Of a DNA stretch of 62,859 nt, positions 8,955 to 18,188 are shown piece after piece. The stretch lies in the NCBI RefSeq assembly GCF_001431625.1, contig NZ_LLXT01000122.1:1-62859 (forward strand), in the 5' to 3' direction. The notes below the pieces were generated by a model. It worked only from the letters and a program-made list of their open reading frames with translations, ran no database searches and was not told where the DNA came from. The translations under genes and the position numbers were made by a program. The DNA comes from Stenotrophomonas geniculata ATCC 19374 = JCM 13324. Lineage in GTDB: Bacteria; Pseudomonadota; Gammaproteobacteria; Xanthomonadales; Xanthomonadaceae. How positions within the stretch are numbered: position 1 is the first letter of the stretch; each line of letters begins with the position of its first letter.

Positions 8955-11900
8955 ACGCCGCCGCGCTGGCCACGCCGGTGGCATTGACCGAGGCCCAGGC
9001 GGGACTGTGGTTCGCACAGCGGCTGGCACCCGACAACCCGTCATTCAATACCGCGCACGCGGTGTGGATCGATGGCCCGCTGGACGTGGCCGCGTTCGTC
9101 GCAGCGGCAGACCAGGCTGCAGGCGAGGCCCAGGCCTTAGCACTGCGCTTTGCCGAAGGGGCCGATGGCCAGCCGCTGCAGTGGCATGACCCCGCACACG
9201 TGCCGTTGCTTTCGGTGCGTGATGTGTCCACCGAGACGGATCCCGCCGCTGCGGCACGCAACCTGATGCACGCCGACCGGCTGAGCCCGGTCGATCCCAC
9301 CCGCGACCGGATCAGTCAGCAGGTGCTGCTTGAGCTGGGTGGGCAGCGCTGGGTCTGGTACCTGCGTGTGCATCATCTGGCCACCGATGGCTATGGCATG
9401 GCGCTGTTCACTGATCGCATGTGCGCGTTGTATGCCGGTCGTATGGGTGAGCCACTGCCGGGGCTGGCGGGCGTGCTGGCCGACGATGCTGCTTATCGTG
9501 CCGACCCGCGCCGCACGCAGGCCGGGCAGTGGTGGCGCGAGCACATGCAGGGGGCACCGGCGGGCGTCGGTCTGGCCGGTACGCTCGCGGCCAGTGACGA
9601 CGCGCTGCGCTGGGTGCAGCCGCTCGATGCGGCATTCCGTGAGCAGTTGCTGCAGGCATCGGTACGTTGGTTGCAGCCCTGGCCAGACGTGCTGGCCGCG
9701 TTGTCGGCCGAGTACCTGCGGCGGATGAGCGCGGCCGATGAAGTGGTGCTGGGCGTGCCCTACATGGGCCGGCTCGGCAACGCGTCGGCGCGGGTGCCGG
9801 CGATGGTGATGAATGTGTTGCCGCTGCGCGTGGCCGCCGGCGAGGGCAGCGTCGAGACCTTTACCCGCAGCGTGGGCCGGCAGCTCAGCCAAGGGCGCAA
9901 GCACGGCCGTTACCGAGGCGAGCAACTGCGCCGGGATCTGGGCCTGGTGGGCGCGCAGCAGCGCCTGCACGGTCCCATGGTAAATGTGCAGCCGTTCTAC
10001 AAGCCGCTTGCGCTGACGGGCGTGCAGGCGACGCTGGAGGTGCTGTGCACCGGGCCGGTGGATGACCTGACGCTGGGCTTCCGTGGCGATGGCCAGCGTC
10101 TGCTGGATCTGGAGATCGAGGCCAATCCCGCGCTGTACAGTCGCGAGGATGTCGAGGCACACGCGGCACGGTTGCTGCATTTCGTGTCGGCGGCACTGCA
10201 GGCTGACGATATCGCAGCCGTACCTCTGGCGACGACCGACGAGGTGCAGCAGGTGCTGCACGGTTTCAATGCCACCGCGCACGCGCTGCCGGAGACGACC
10301 CTGGTCGAGCTGCTGCAGCAGGGCATGGATCGGGACCCGCACGCGCCGGCACTGGTGTTCGGCGACACTACGCTGGACTACGCAACGCTGGAAGCGCGCA
10401 GCTTCGCGCTGGCGGCACAGCTGCGGGCAATGGATGTCGGCCCGGGCAGCGTGGTGGCGGTGGCATTGCCGCGCTCGCTGGAGCTGGTGATCGCTCTGGT
10501 CGCGGTGCTGCGAGCAGGCGCGGCCTACCTTCCGCTGGACCTGGCCCATCCCGATGAGCGGCTGGCACGTATTTTCGCGTCGGCACAGCCGGTGTGCGTA
10601 CTGGCTGCGGCGGACGTATCGGTGCGCGTGGCCGGCGTACCGGTGCTCGCGCCGGAGCAGTGGACTGCGCTGAGTTTTGCCGCACCGTGGGCCGATCCGG
10701 CACCTGACGATGCGGCCTACGTGATCTATACCTCCGGCTCGACCGGCGAGCCCAAAGGCGTGGTCATCGAACACCGTGCCATCGTCAATCGCCTGCTGTG
10801 GATGCGCGAGCACTACGACATCCGCGCCGATGACCGCGTGCTGCAGAAGACCCCGGCCACCTTCGACGTCTCGGTCTGGGAGTTCTTCCTGCCGCTGCTG
10901 TGCGGGGCCACGCTGGTGGTCGCCGGGCCGGACGCGCATCGCGATCCCACTGAACTGGCGCGGCTGATCCGCGAGCATGGCATCACCACGGCGCATTTCG
11001 TGCCATCGATGTTGGATGCCTTCCTCGCTGCACCGGCCTCCGAAGGGCTGCAGCTGCGACGGGTGTTCACCAGTGGCGAGGCGCTGGATGCTTCGTCCCG
11101 CGACCGCTTCCACGCGCGTGTGCACGCCGAGCTGCACAACCTGTATGGCCCGACCGAAGCTGCGGTGGACGTCAGCTACTGGCCGGCGTCGGCGCAGGAT
11201 CGTTCGCGGCCGGTGCCGATCGGGTTCCCGGTCTGGAACACCCGCCTGTACGTGCTGGACGCCCGGATGCAGCCGGTGCCGGTGGGCGTGCCCGGTGACC
11301 TGTACCTGGGTGGCGTCCAGCTGGCGCGTGGCTATCTCGGTCGCGATGATCTGACTGCCGAACGTTTCATTGCAGATCCGTTCCGGGCGGGCGAGCGTAT
11401 CTACCGCACCGGCGACGTAGCCCGTTGGCGCCGCGATGGTGCGGTCGAGTATCTCGGCCGCAGCGACCACCAGGTGAAACTGCGCGGCCTGCGCATCGAA
11501 CTGGGCGAGATCGAGGCGGCACTGCGCGAGCTGCCTGGCATGGAGCGGGTGGAAGTGCTGCTGCGCCAGGATGCTCCCGGCGAAGTGCGTCTGGTGGCGT
11601 ATCTGCCGACCGCGCTTGCCGATGCCGTAACGCTGCGCAGCCACCTGGCCACGCGCGTGCCGGACTATATGGTGCCCTCGGCATTTGTCGGCGTGGACCA
11701 CTGGCCGGTGACCGCCAACGGCAAGCTCGACCGCAACGCGTTGCCGAAGCCACCGCAACTTGAAGTTGCCGGCTTGGCGCCGCGCACGCCGTTGGAACAG
11801 GAGCTGGCGTTGTTGTTCGCCCAGGCGCTTGGGCGTGAGGCGCCGGTGGCAGTGGATGCAGATTTCTTCAGTCTCGGCGGTGATTCGCTGTCGGCGGTGC

Positions 11901-12841
11901 ACCTGCTGCTGGCGATCGAGCAGCGCTGGCGCTGCGATCTGGGTCTGGGTGCATTGTTTGCGCAGCCCACCGTGGCCGCGCTGGCGGTTCGTATTGCCGA
12001 GCCTCCCGCGCTGGCCGATCACGCACTGGGGCCGGTGATCGCATTGGCCGCAACCGACGCCGCCGGGCCCACGCCGCTGTTCGTGCTGCATCCGGCCGGG
12101 GGGATCGCCTGGAACTACCGCACCCTGGCCCGGGCACTGCAGCCGGCACGCCCGGTGTACGGCCTGCAGTCGCCGGCACTGGACGCCCGGCAGCCGCTGC
12201 CGAGCAGCATCGAGGCGATGGCCAACGACTACGTGCAGCGCGTGGTCGCACTACAGCCGAAGGGGCCAGTGCATCTGCTGGGGTGGTCGGTAGGTGGCAT
12301 CCTCGCCCAGGCGATGGCGGTGCGCCTGCATGAAATCGGCCGCGACGTCGGCGAGCTGGTGCTGCTGGACGCGTATCCCAGCGAGTGCTGGCGGGCCGAA
12401 CCGGAACCCGATCCCATCGCCGCATTGCGGGCATTGCTGGCGATTGCCGGCCACGATCCGGATGCGCATCCGGAACTCGACAGCCGTGAACGCATTCTGG
12501 GGTTCCTGCGCCGTGGCGGCAGTGCACTCGGCAGCCTGCCGGATGTGGTGCTCGATGGCGTGGTGCGCGGGGTGACCGGCACCAATCGACTGATCCGCGA
12601 ACATATTCACCAACCGTTCGACGGCACGCTGGTGCACGTCCGTGCGGGTCGGGATCATCAGGCGCGGCCACAGCTGCAATCGACGTTGTGGCGGACCCAC
12701 GCGCGCAGGGTGCAGGCGCTGGAACTGCCGTTCCTGCACGCCGAACTGACCGGCCGCGATGCGGTGGCGCAGCTGGCGCCGTGGTTGTCGGCGCGGCTGC
12801 GCCACTGGGATGAGCAACAGGAGATCGCAACATGCAGTTGA
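8951..12841 (+). CDS. entF: Four-domain serine-activating peptide synthetase EntF
   Basis: A 1296-residue nonribosomal peptide synthetase, about the E. coli EntF length. Domain order is condensation (HHLATDG, about residue 140), adenylation (YTSGSTGEPKG, about 590; FDVSVWE about 640; YGPTEAAVD about 730), carrier (GGDSL, Ser about 976) and thioesterase (GWSVGG, Ser about 1112, with a late HAELTG histidine). The adenylation pocket residues I can place (D, V, W, H, then L, V, D) agree with the serine code. It joins dihydroxybenzoate to serine; the thioesterase releases or cyclises the product. The ATG at 8951 overlaps the carrier gene. Confidence 0.95.
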   Translation: MNAAALATPVALTEAQAGLWFAQRLAPDNPSFNTAHAVWIDGPLDVAAFVAAADQAAGEAQALALRFAEGADGQPLQWHDPAHVPLLSVRDVSTETDPAAAARNLMHADRLSPVDPTRDRISQQVLLELGGQRWVWYLRVHHLATDGYGMALFTDRMCALYAGRMGEPLPGLAGVLADDAAYRADPRRTQAGQWWREHMQGAPAGVGLAGTLAASDDALRWVQPLDAAFREQLLQASVRWLQPWPDVLAALSAEYLRRMSAADEVVLGVPYMGRLGNASARVPAMVMNVLPLRVAAGEGSVETFTRSVGRQLSQGRKHGRYRGEQLRRDLGLVGAQQRLHGPMVNVQPFYKPLALTGVQATLEVLCTGPVDDLTLGFRGDGQRLLDLEIEANPALYSREDVEAHAARLLHFVSAALQADDIAAVPLATTDEVQQVLHGFNATAHALPETTLVELLQQGMDRDPHAPALVFGDTTLDYATLEARSFALAAQLRAMDVGPGSVVAVALPRSLELVIALVAVLRAGAAYLPLDLAHPDERLARIFASAQPVCVLAAADVSVRVAGVPVLAPEQWTALSFAAPWADPAPDDAAYVIYTSGSTGEPKGVVIEHRAIVNRLLWMREHYDIRADDRVLQKTPATFDVSVWEFFLPLLCGATLVVAGPDAHRDPTELARLIREHGITTAHFVPSMLDAFLAAPASEGLQLRRVFTSGEALDASSRDRFHARVHAELHNLYGPTEAAVDVSYWPASAQDRSRPVPIGFPVWNTRLYVLDARMQPVPVGVPGDLYLGGVQLARGYLGRDDLTAERFIADPFRAGERIYRTGDVARWRRDGAVEYLGRSDHQVKLRGLRIELGEIEAALRELPGMERVEVLLRQDAPGEVRLVAYLPTALADAVTLRSHLATRVPDYMVPSAFVGVDHWPVTANGKLDRNALPKPPQLEVAGLAPRTPLEQELALLFAQALGREAPVAVDADFFSLGGDSLSAVHLLLAIEQRWRCDLGLGALFAQPTVAALAVRIAEPPALADHALGPVIALAATDAAGPTPLFVLHPAGGIAWNYRTLARALQPARPVYGLQSPALDARQPLPSSIEAMANDYVQRVVALQPKGPVHLLGWSVGGILAQAMAVRLHEIGRDVGELVLLDAYPSECWRAEPEPDPIAALRALLAIAGHDPDAHPELDSRERILGFLRRGGSALGSLPDVVLDGVVRGVTGTNRLIREHIHQPFDGTLVHVRAGRDHQARPQLQSTLWRTHARRVQALELPFLHAELTGRDAVAQLAPWLSARLRHWDEQQEIATCS

Positions 12842-13590
12842 CCGGTTTCGACGGCCGCGTGGCGTTGGTTACGGGTGCATCCGGCGGCATCGGCGAGGCG
12901 TTGGTACGGCTGTTGGCCGAGGCCGGCTGCACGGTGGTGGCGACCGATCGCGAGACGCCGCGCGTGGCCGATACCCGGGTGAAGTCGCTCGCACTCGATG
13001 TAACCGACAGCGCCGCCGTGGACGCCTTGGTGGATCAGGTCGAGTCCAGCATCGGGCCGATCATGCTGGCCGCCAGCGTAGCCGGCGTACTGCATGTGGG
13101 CGGCGTCACCGGGACCACCGACGACGACTGGCGCCGGGTGTTTGCAGTCAATGCCGATGGCGTGTTCCATGTCGGAAGGGCGTTGGCGCGGGTGATGTCA
13201 CCGCGTCGGCAGGGCGCGATCGTTACCGTCAGCTCGAATGCGGCCGGTGTACCAAGGCACGGCATGGCGGCCTATGCGGCCTCCAAGGCCGCCGCCACGA
13301 TGTTTACCCGCTGCCTCGGGCTGGAACTGGCGCCGCTGGGCATCCGCTGCAACATCGTTGCCCCGGGTTCAACACTGACCCCAATGCAGACCGGCATGTG
13401 GCTGGACGAGCATGGTGCCGAGCGGGTGATCGCCGGCAACCTTGAAACCTACAAGGCCGGCATTCCGCTGCGCAAGCTGGCCACCCCGGAGGACATCGCG
13501 CACTCGGTGATGTTCCTGCTCTCCGAACAGGCCGGGCATGTGGCGATGAGCGACCTGTATGTGGACGGCGGCGCCACCCTGCGTGGGTGA
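12832..13590 (+). CDS. entA: 2,3-dihydro-2,3-dihydroxybenzoate dehydrogenase
   Basis: A 252-residue short-chain dehydrogenase that oxidises the EntB product to 2,3-dihydroxybenzoate with NAD. It has the Rossmann glycine motif TGASGGIG (about residues 15-22), the serine strand IVTVSSNAAG, the catalytic YAASK (Tyr about residue 145) and a C-terminal YVDGGATL. Its start lies 10 bp inside entF, so it closes the operon by translational coupling. A SMAG hairpin pair follows within 10 bp. Confidence 0.95.
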   Translation: MQLTGFDGRVALVTGASGGIGEALVRLLAEAGCTVVATDRETPRVADTRVKSLALDVTDSAAVDALVDQVESSIGPIMLAASVAGVLHVGGVTGTTDDDWRRVFAVNADGVFHVGRALARVMSPRRQGAIVTVSSNAAGVPRHGMAAYAASKAAATMFTRCLGLELAPLGIRCNIVAPGSTLTPMQTGMWLDEHGAERVIAGNLETYKAGIPLRKLATPEDIAHSVMFLLSEQAGHVAMSDLYVDGGATLRG

Positions 13591-13596
13591 GCTTTT

Positions 13597-13680
13597 GTAG
13601 AGCCGAGCCCATGCTCGGCTGTTCCTTCAGAGATACGGATGCCTGAAGGAAAAGCAGCCGAGCATGGGCTCGGCTCTACA
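13597..13680. terminator. SMAG REP pair, likely bidirectional terminator
   Basis: GTAGAGCCGAGCCCATGCTC starts at 13597. Its inverted partner ends at 13680 with GGCTCGGCTCTAC, so both arms can form one long hairpin. It lies between the convergent entA and phytase-like genes. Confidence 0.75.
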
Positions 13681-13728
13681 ACAAACAGCGGGTTGATCCG
13701 GTAGCGGCGGGCCAAGCCCGGCGACGAT

Positions 13729-15186
13729 TCAAGGCAGGGTCAGGCGGTACACCAGCACGCGGTTGTCGTTGTCGTACGGGCTGTCGCAGGCCTGGCCCTG
13801 CATGCGGCAGTGGCGGGCGATGAAGTCGTTGTCGTTGCCGATCAGCAGCAGTACGCCGTTCGGGTGCTGCGGGTCGAGCGCCGGCAGCACGTCCATGGCT
13901 TCCCACTTCTCTGACAGCAGTCCGGCATGTGGGCCGCGCTTTGTGTCCAGGTCCAGCCCGGCACGGGCCAACTGCGGGCGGTCCAGCAGGTTCAGCAGTT
14001 CGTCGCTGCGTGCTGGCATGATTTCCGGCTTCAGCGCGGTGTCGGTCGGGTCGGCCAGAACCGAGGCCGTGCCGGTTTCATAGGCACTTTCGGCCAGGTT
14101 GGTGGCATCGGCCACATCGACCAGCAGCACCGACTTGTAGACGATCGGGTCGTCGCCGTCCTTGCCCAGCCCGTTTCCGTCGCGGGCCAGCAGCAGAAAG
14201 CGATGGCCATCCAGCGCGCGCAGCTCGCTCTGCGCCGCGGTTCGGTCCAGCTTGCCCTTGCCGTCGTGCGCGTAGGCAGGCAAAGCCATCACGTAATGGC
14301 CGATCGGCTGCTGTGGCGTTGGCGAGGCCGTCACGTCGTAGACCAGCACGCGGGTGTTGATGCGGCCCGCCGCGTTGCCCTGCGCGCTGTCCTGCAGCGT
14401 CGCGCTCTGCAGGGCGACGAACAGGCGGCTGCCGTCGGGTGACAGGCCCATGCCTTCCACGCCCTGGTTGTTGCGTCGGCCGGTCTGCGGTGGCGCCAGC
14501 GAACCGAACGCCGGCTTGCCGTCGCGCTGCGGACGGATCGCGGGTGGTGCCACGATCACACCCTGCACCTGGCCCTGCGCATCGAAGTAGTAGACGTTGG
14601 CGGTGTACTCGTCGCCGATATAGAAGTGGCCATCTGCGGTGAACTGCAGTGACTCAGCATCCAGCGAGACCTTGCCCGCACCGGCGCCGCTGGCCGGCGA
14701 AGGCAGCACCACCTGGCGCTGGGTGACCGTGTGGTCGCCCGGGTCGGCACCGGTGAACGGCTGCCCGTTGAAATCCTTCAGTACCACACCCTTGTCGGGC
14801 GCCATCGTCAGCGTGCCAAGCTCGGACTTGCCCGGGGAAACGTCGATGCGCAGCTGCATGCGCTCCACGCGGCCGGTGTAGTCGTAGAACAGGCCAGCCC
14901 CGGGATCGTTGCGGCCGCGGTCGGGCAGGGTCCACAACACGCCTTCGTAGCCGTTGGCAGTGCGCTTCCAGGTGCCGGGCTGCACCGCCAGCGACGAGAA
15001 CGATCCCAGCGTGTCGCCCAGGAAGTCCACCGTGCCCGCCGACAGCCGCCCGGCGGCGACCAGGCCTTTGTCCACATAGCTGCGACCGCCCAGCTGCAGG
15101 GTGCGCGGCGCTGCGCCCGTCGCCTCATGCGGAGCGGAGTATCCGCTGGCGGAGAGAGTGGCCATCAGCAGGGCGGTCGTGAGCAT
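13729..15186 (-). CDS. Secreted phytase-like esterase
   Basis: A 485-residue exported protein with a cleavable signal (MLTTALLMATLSASGYSA). The body resembles the 'esterase-like activity of phytase' family, a beta-propeller-type fold: an early SSLAVQPGTW block, a WTLPDRGRNDPG segment, LDAESLQFTADGHFYIGDEYTANVYYFD, then GVEGMGLSPDGSRLFVALQ. The acidic loops fit a calcium-dependent phosphoester hydrolase, but the substrate is unproven. The ATG at 15186 has GGAG at seven bases; a TTG at 15207 lacks a ribosome site. It begins 21 bp after the TonB receptor stop, so the two form an operon. Confidence 0.82.
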   Translation of the reverse strand: MLTTALLMATLSASGYSAPHEATGAAPRTLQLGGRSYVDKGLVAAGRLSAGTVDFLGDTLGSFSSLAVQPGTWKRTANGYEGVLWTLPDRGRNDPGAGLFYDYTGRVERMQLRIDVSPGKSELGTLTMAPDKGVVLKDFNGQPFTGADPGDHTVTQRQVVLPSPASGAGAGKVSLDAESLQFTADGHFYIGDEYTANVYYFDAQGQVQGVIVAPPAIRPQRDGKPAFGSLAPPQTGRRNNQGVEGMGLSPDGSRLFVALQSATLQDSAQGNAAGRINTRVLVYDVTASPTPQQPIGHYVMALPAYAHDGKGKLDRTAAQSELRALDGHRFLLLARDGNGLGKDGDDPIVYKSVLLVDVADATNLAESAYETGTASVLADPTDTALKPEIMPARSDELLNLLDRPQLARAGLDLDTKRGPHAGLLSEKWEAMDVLPALDPQHPNGVLLLIGNDNDFIARHCRMQGQACDSPYDNDNRVLVYRLTLP

Positions 15187-15207
15187 CAGTGGACTCCGGA
15201 CGGTCAA

Positions 15208-17526
15208 TCAGAAGCGAAGGTCGATCGTACCGAACACCTGGCGTGGTGCCGAGGCATGGAACACGTACAGTTTGCCGGCCGGGTCGCTCGGGGCGAACAC
15301 GCTCGAATCCAGGTTGCTGGCATAGCGCTTGTTGGTCAGGTTGGTCACGTTGAACGACACGCGCATGCCCTTGGCGAAGCCGACCTGGCCGAAGTCATAG
15401 CCACCGGCCAGATCGAACACGGTAAAGCCGCCGAAGCCCTGGTCGTTGGTGTAGGTGTAGAAGCGTTCGCCGGTGTACTTGCCGCGCAGGCTGGCGAACC
15501 AGACGTTGTCGCGCCAGGTGATCTCGGTGGCCAGCAGCTGCTTGGGTGTATCGGTCTGGATCTTGCCCTTGATCTGCTGCTCGACGCCGGCCTGCACGTA
15601 GTTCGACGCATAGGTCGAGCGGTTCAGCGAGGCCGAGGTGTACCAGCTGAAGTGCTCGTTCGGGGTCCACAGCACGGTCAGCTCGGCACCACGGCTGTCG
15701 ACGCCGCCCACGTTGTAGAAGCGGTTGCCGCAGGTCGGGCCGACCGGCTGCCGCGAGTCGCAGGGGTTGTACTGCAGCAGGCGGTTGTCGAAGCGCACGC
15801 TGTAGGCCGCGACCGAGGCCTGCAGGGTATCGGTGACGAAGCGGTAGCCGGCCTCCAGCGAGCGGGATTCTTCCGGCTTCAGGTTGCCCTGCGCGTTCCA
15901 GGTGGCCTGGCTGACTGCCTGCGGGCCCAGCTTGAAGCCGCCCTGGAACATGGCGATGTTCTCGGCGTAGCTGGCGAAGATTTCGTGGTGCTCGGCCAAG
16001 CGGAAGTTGGCGCCGATGCTGGGCAGGAAGTTCTTGCTGGCCTTCAGCGAGCCGGTGGCGAACTGGTTGTTGGAGGTCGGCGAGATCGGCGTCTTCGCGT
16101 CGCCCGGCAGGGCCTGCGCATCGGAGGTGGCATGCGGGCTCTTGGCACCGAACTCCAGGGTCAGGCGATCATCGAGCAGGCGCCAGGTGTCCTTCAGGAA
16201 GAACTGGTGGGTCTTCCAGCGCGTGCGCTGGGCGAACACGCCGACGTCGGAGGGCAGGGTGTTCATGCCACTCAGGTCGCGCGGGCCGTCCACGGCGGTC
16301 TGGTAGCGCTCGGCGCTGCTGGTGTTGCGCTCGTACCAGACGCCGCCCTCGATGCGGTGCGCGCCCAGTTCCCAATCGAACGACAGCGTGCCGCCATCGC
16401 GGTCGATGGTATAGATCGTGTTGCGGAAGATGATCGGGATTTCCTGCGCGGTGCCCTTGTTCGACCACGCGCCGCTGTTCCAGTTGTGGCCTTCGCCGCG
16501 GTCGTCGTGGTGGTAGGCCAGGGCACGCAGGCTGAAGCCATCGGCCAGGAAGAAATCGCCGGCCAGGTAGTACAGGTTGTCATCGCGCAGGATCTGCCCG
16601 GCGGTGAACGCACCGTCGGCATCCTTGTCCGGGCCGCTGCTGTCGCACTTCTTCGCGTTGAAGCTGGCGGTATTGCAGTAGGCCTTGGCCACGGCCTTGT
16701 TCCAGTCCGGCGCATAGCCGCCCCAGTCCCAGCCCAGCCCGCGCGACATCTCGTCCTTGGACAGGTAGAAGTAGTCGGCCTGGGTGGTACGTGACGTATC
16801 GACGAAACCGGTGATCTGGCCGCGGTCGAAGTTCCACACGCCCTTGGCGTTGAACTGCTTGGTGGTGGATCTGTTGTAGGCGGTCTGGTCGTTCCACAGA
16901 TCGGAGACCGCGTTCATGCCGGAAACGTAGCCGGAGAAGCCGTTGTACTCGCCGCTGTCCACACGCACGAAGGTGCGGCGGTTGGCATCGCTGCCGAAGG
17001 TCTGCACCACGCGGCCGCCGAGTTTCTGGGCCGGGCGGTCGGAGGTGTACGAGATGGTGCCACCGAGGTTGCTGGTGGACGGCGTGCCGAGGCTGCCGAT
17101 ACCCACGGCCAGTTCGGCGCCGGCCATGTTCTCGCTGATCAGCGCACGGTTGATGGTCAGGCCGTTGTAGTTGTTGTACGCGCCATCGCCCAGCGGCACG
17201 CCATCCAGCGTGTAGCCGAGGCGGGTGGAGTTGAAGCCACGCAGGCTGAGGGTCATCGACTGCTCGTTGGTGCCCAGCGCATCGGCCGACTGCGCGTTGA
17301 CGCCCGGCAGCAGGTTCAGGGTCTTCTGCAGGCTGGTCCCCGGCGGCAGGATGTCGAGGTTCTCGCGGGTGATGCGCTGCACCTGGCGCGCTTCACCGCT
17401 GCCGATCACCGAAACCGCATCGAGGTCGGTGGCGGACGTGCCATGGGAGGTCGGGGCAGCATCCTGTGCCCAGGCCGCGGGAGCAAGCGCGATCGACAGC
17501 GCGGCGGCCAACAAAGTCTTCGTCAT
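15208..17526 (-). CDS. TonB-dependent outer-membrane receptor
   Basis: A 772-residue receptor with a signal peptide (ends AAWAQ), a plug domain (LRGFNSTRLGYTLDGVPLGDG at about residues 105-125) and a beta-barrel ending in a typical C-terminal Phe (TIDLRF). The extracellular part has Cys pairs (YCNTA...KKCDS; NPCDS...PTCGN) that could form disulfides. The ligand is not evident. The downstream partner is a phytase-like enzyme, which suggests uptake of an organophosphate or its metal complex. The siderophore operon nearby makes an iron ligand a second possibility. The start follows from the signal peptide; the longer frame to 17763 is not protein-like. Confidence 0.88.
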   Translation of the reverse strand: MTKTLLAAALSIALAPAAWAQDAAPTSHGTSATDLDAVSVIGSGEARQVQRITRENLDILPPGTSLQKTLNLLPGVNAQSADALGTNEQSMTLSLRGFNSTRLGYTLDGVPLGDGAYNNYNGLTINRALISENMAGAELAVGIGSLGTPSTSNLGGTISYTSDRPAQKLGGRVVQTFGSDANRRTFVRVDSGEYNGFSGYVSGMNAVSDLWNDQTAYNRSTTKQFNAKGVWNFDRGQITGFVDTSRTTQADYFYLSKDEMSRGLGWDWGGYAPDWNKAVAKAYCNTASFNAKKCDSSGPDKDADGAFTAGQILRDDNLYYLAGDFFLADGFSLRALAYHHDDRGEGHNWNSGAWSNKGTAQEIPIIFRNTIYTIDRDGGTLSFDWELGAHRIEGGVWYERNTSSAERYQTAVDGPRDLSGMNTLPSDVGVFAQRTRWKTHQFFLKDTWRLLDDRLTLEFGAKSPHATSDAQALPGDAKTPISPTSNNQFATGSLKASKNFLPSIGANFRLAEHHEIFASYAENIAMFQGGFKLGPQAVSQATWNAQGNLKPEESRSLEAGYRFVTDTLQASVAAYSVRFDNRLLQYNPCDSRQPVGPTCGNRFYNVGGVDSRGAELTVLWTPNEHFSWYTSASLNRSTYASNYVQAGVEQQIKGKIQTDTPKQLLATEITWRDNVWFASLRGKYTGERFYTYTNDQGFGGFTVFDLAGGYDFGQVGFAKGMRVSFNVTNLTNKRYASNLDSSVFAPSDPAGKLYVFHASAPRQVFGTIDLRF

Positions 17527-17654
17527 GTTGCAGACACTCAGGCAGGCACGAGCCACCGCGCTGGCGCGGAGCTCATGGAATTGAAAAGGGGAGACAAGCG
17601 ATGCGACTGCAGGCGCTGCACGCGCCGTGGGCCCACGTGAAAATGGTGCGCTAG

Positions 17655-17676
17655 ACAGATGACTGTCTGGTGACAC
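17655..17676 (-). promoter_or_regulatory. Candidate Pho box upstream of the receptor operon
   Basis: Read on the minus strand, two 11-bp units, GTGTCACCAGA and CAGTCATCTGT, follow each other. Their first seven bases match the PhoB consensus CTGTCAT in five and six positions. The site lies about 130-150 bp before the receptor start. It is a weak-to-moderate match and PhoB control is an inference. Confidence 0.35.
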
Positions 17677-17714
17677 CGCTACACGCGTGGCATGCCGGAG
17701 CATGCATTGATATA

Positions 17715-17776
17715 TGCCAACCTTGGTTGGCATGCGCGGCGTCGTTGGTGGAACGCCAACCAAGGTTGGCGTCTAC
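17715..17776. repeat. REP pair with GCCAACC stems
   Basis: TGCCAACCTTGGTTGGCA at 17715-17732 is followed by CGCCAACCAAGGTTGGCG at 17754-17771 and then TCTAC. This is another dimer of opposed palindromes, placed just after the DUF2894-like gene and upstream of the receptor. Confidence 0.75.
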
Positions 17777-17810
17777 GGGGGCGCCGAACGAGGTCGGCGT
17801 CACTGTGCGA

Positions 17811-18188
17811 TCAACCCGCGTTGCGCGGCTTGCGCGTGCGCTTCGGCTTTGCGGTGTCACCACTGCTCACGGCACCGTCCTGCAGCGCCTGCAGCCAGGA
17901 CAGGGTGTCCACGTAGTCGATGAAATGGCGCAGGTAACCTGGGCTGGTGGCCTGCATCGTGTCCAGCATGCGCTGCACCAGCACCGCCGAGTTCAGCGGG
18001 CCGCCGTCAGCCGGAGCCTCGGCGCGCAGCGAGCGGCGCACCTGCAGTTCGCTGCGCAGTTCCGACCACTCGCGCTGTACCTGCTGCAGCATCGGCACCT
18101 GCGGGTAATGCGGCAGCGACCGCGACCCCGCATCGAGGTCACGCACCAGTGCGCGCAGTCCTTCGAGTGCTGGCGGCTTATTTGGCAT
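17811..18188 (-). CDS. DUF2894-like protein, last gene of the motor-like operon
   Basis: A 125-residue soluble protein, helix-rich with a basic tail (KPKRTRKPRNAG). Recognisable blocks are LEGLRALVRDLDAGSR and LKxFRxxWSxLRxExQLRRSL-like sequence near residues 35-50. I assign it to DUF2894 from memory of the family and its usual company. No function is known. Its start lies inside the end of the OmpA-like gene (11-bp overlap), so it belongs to the same operon. It may be a cytosolic partner of the coiled-coil tail of the DUF802-like protein. Confidence 0.72.
   Translation of the reverse strand: MPNKPPALEGLRALVRDLDAGSRSLPHYPQVPMLQQVQREWSELRSELQVRRSLRAEAPADGGPLNSAVLVQRMLDTMQATSPGYLRHFIDYVDTLSWLQALQDGAVSSGDTAKPKRTRKPRNAG

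Noticed and set aside
9137..12091. Very long open frames on the strand opposite entF, entC and the tre genes (also 4348-6414 and 52259-54868)
   Set aside because: They lie fully antisense to well-recognised genes, have Arg/His/Gln-rich, low-complexity translations and no domains; high GC explains them.
15208..17526. The TonB receptor as the cognate receptor of the ent siderophore
   Set aside because: It lies near the operon but on the other strand beyond a terminator, and is co-transcribed with a phytase-like enzyme; proximity alone is not enough.
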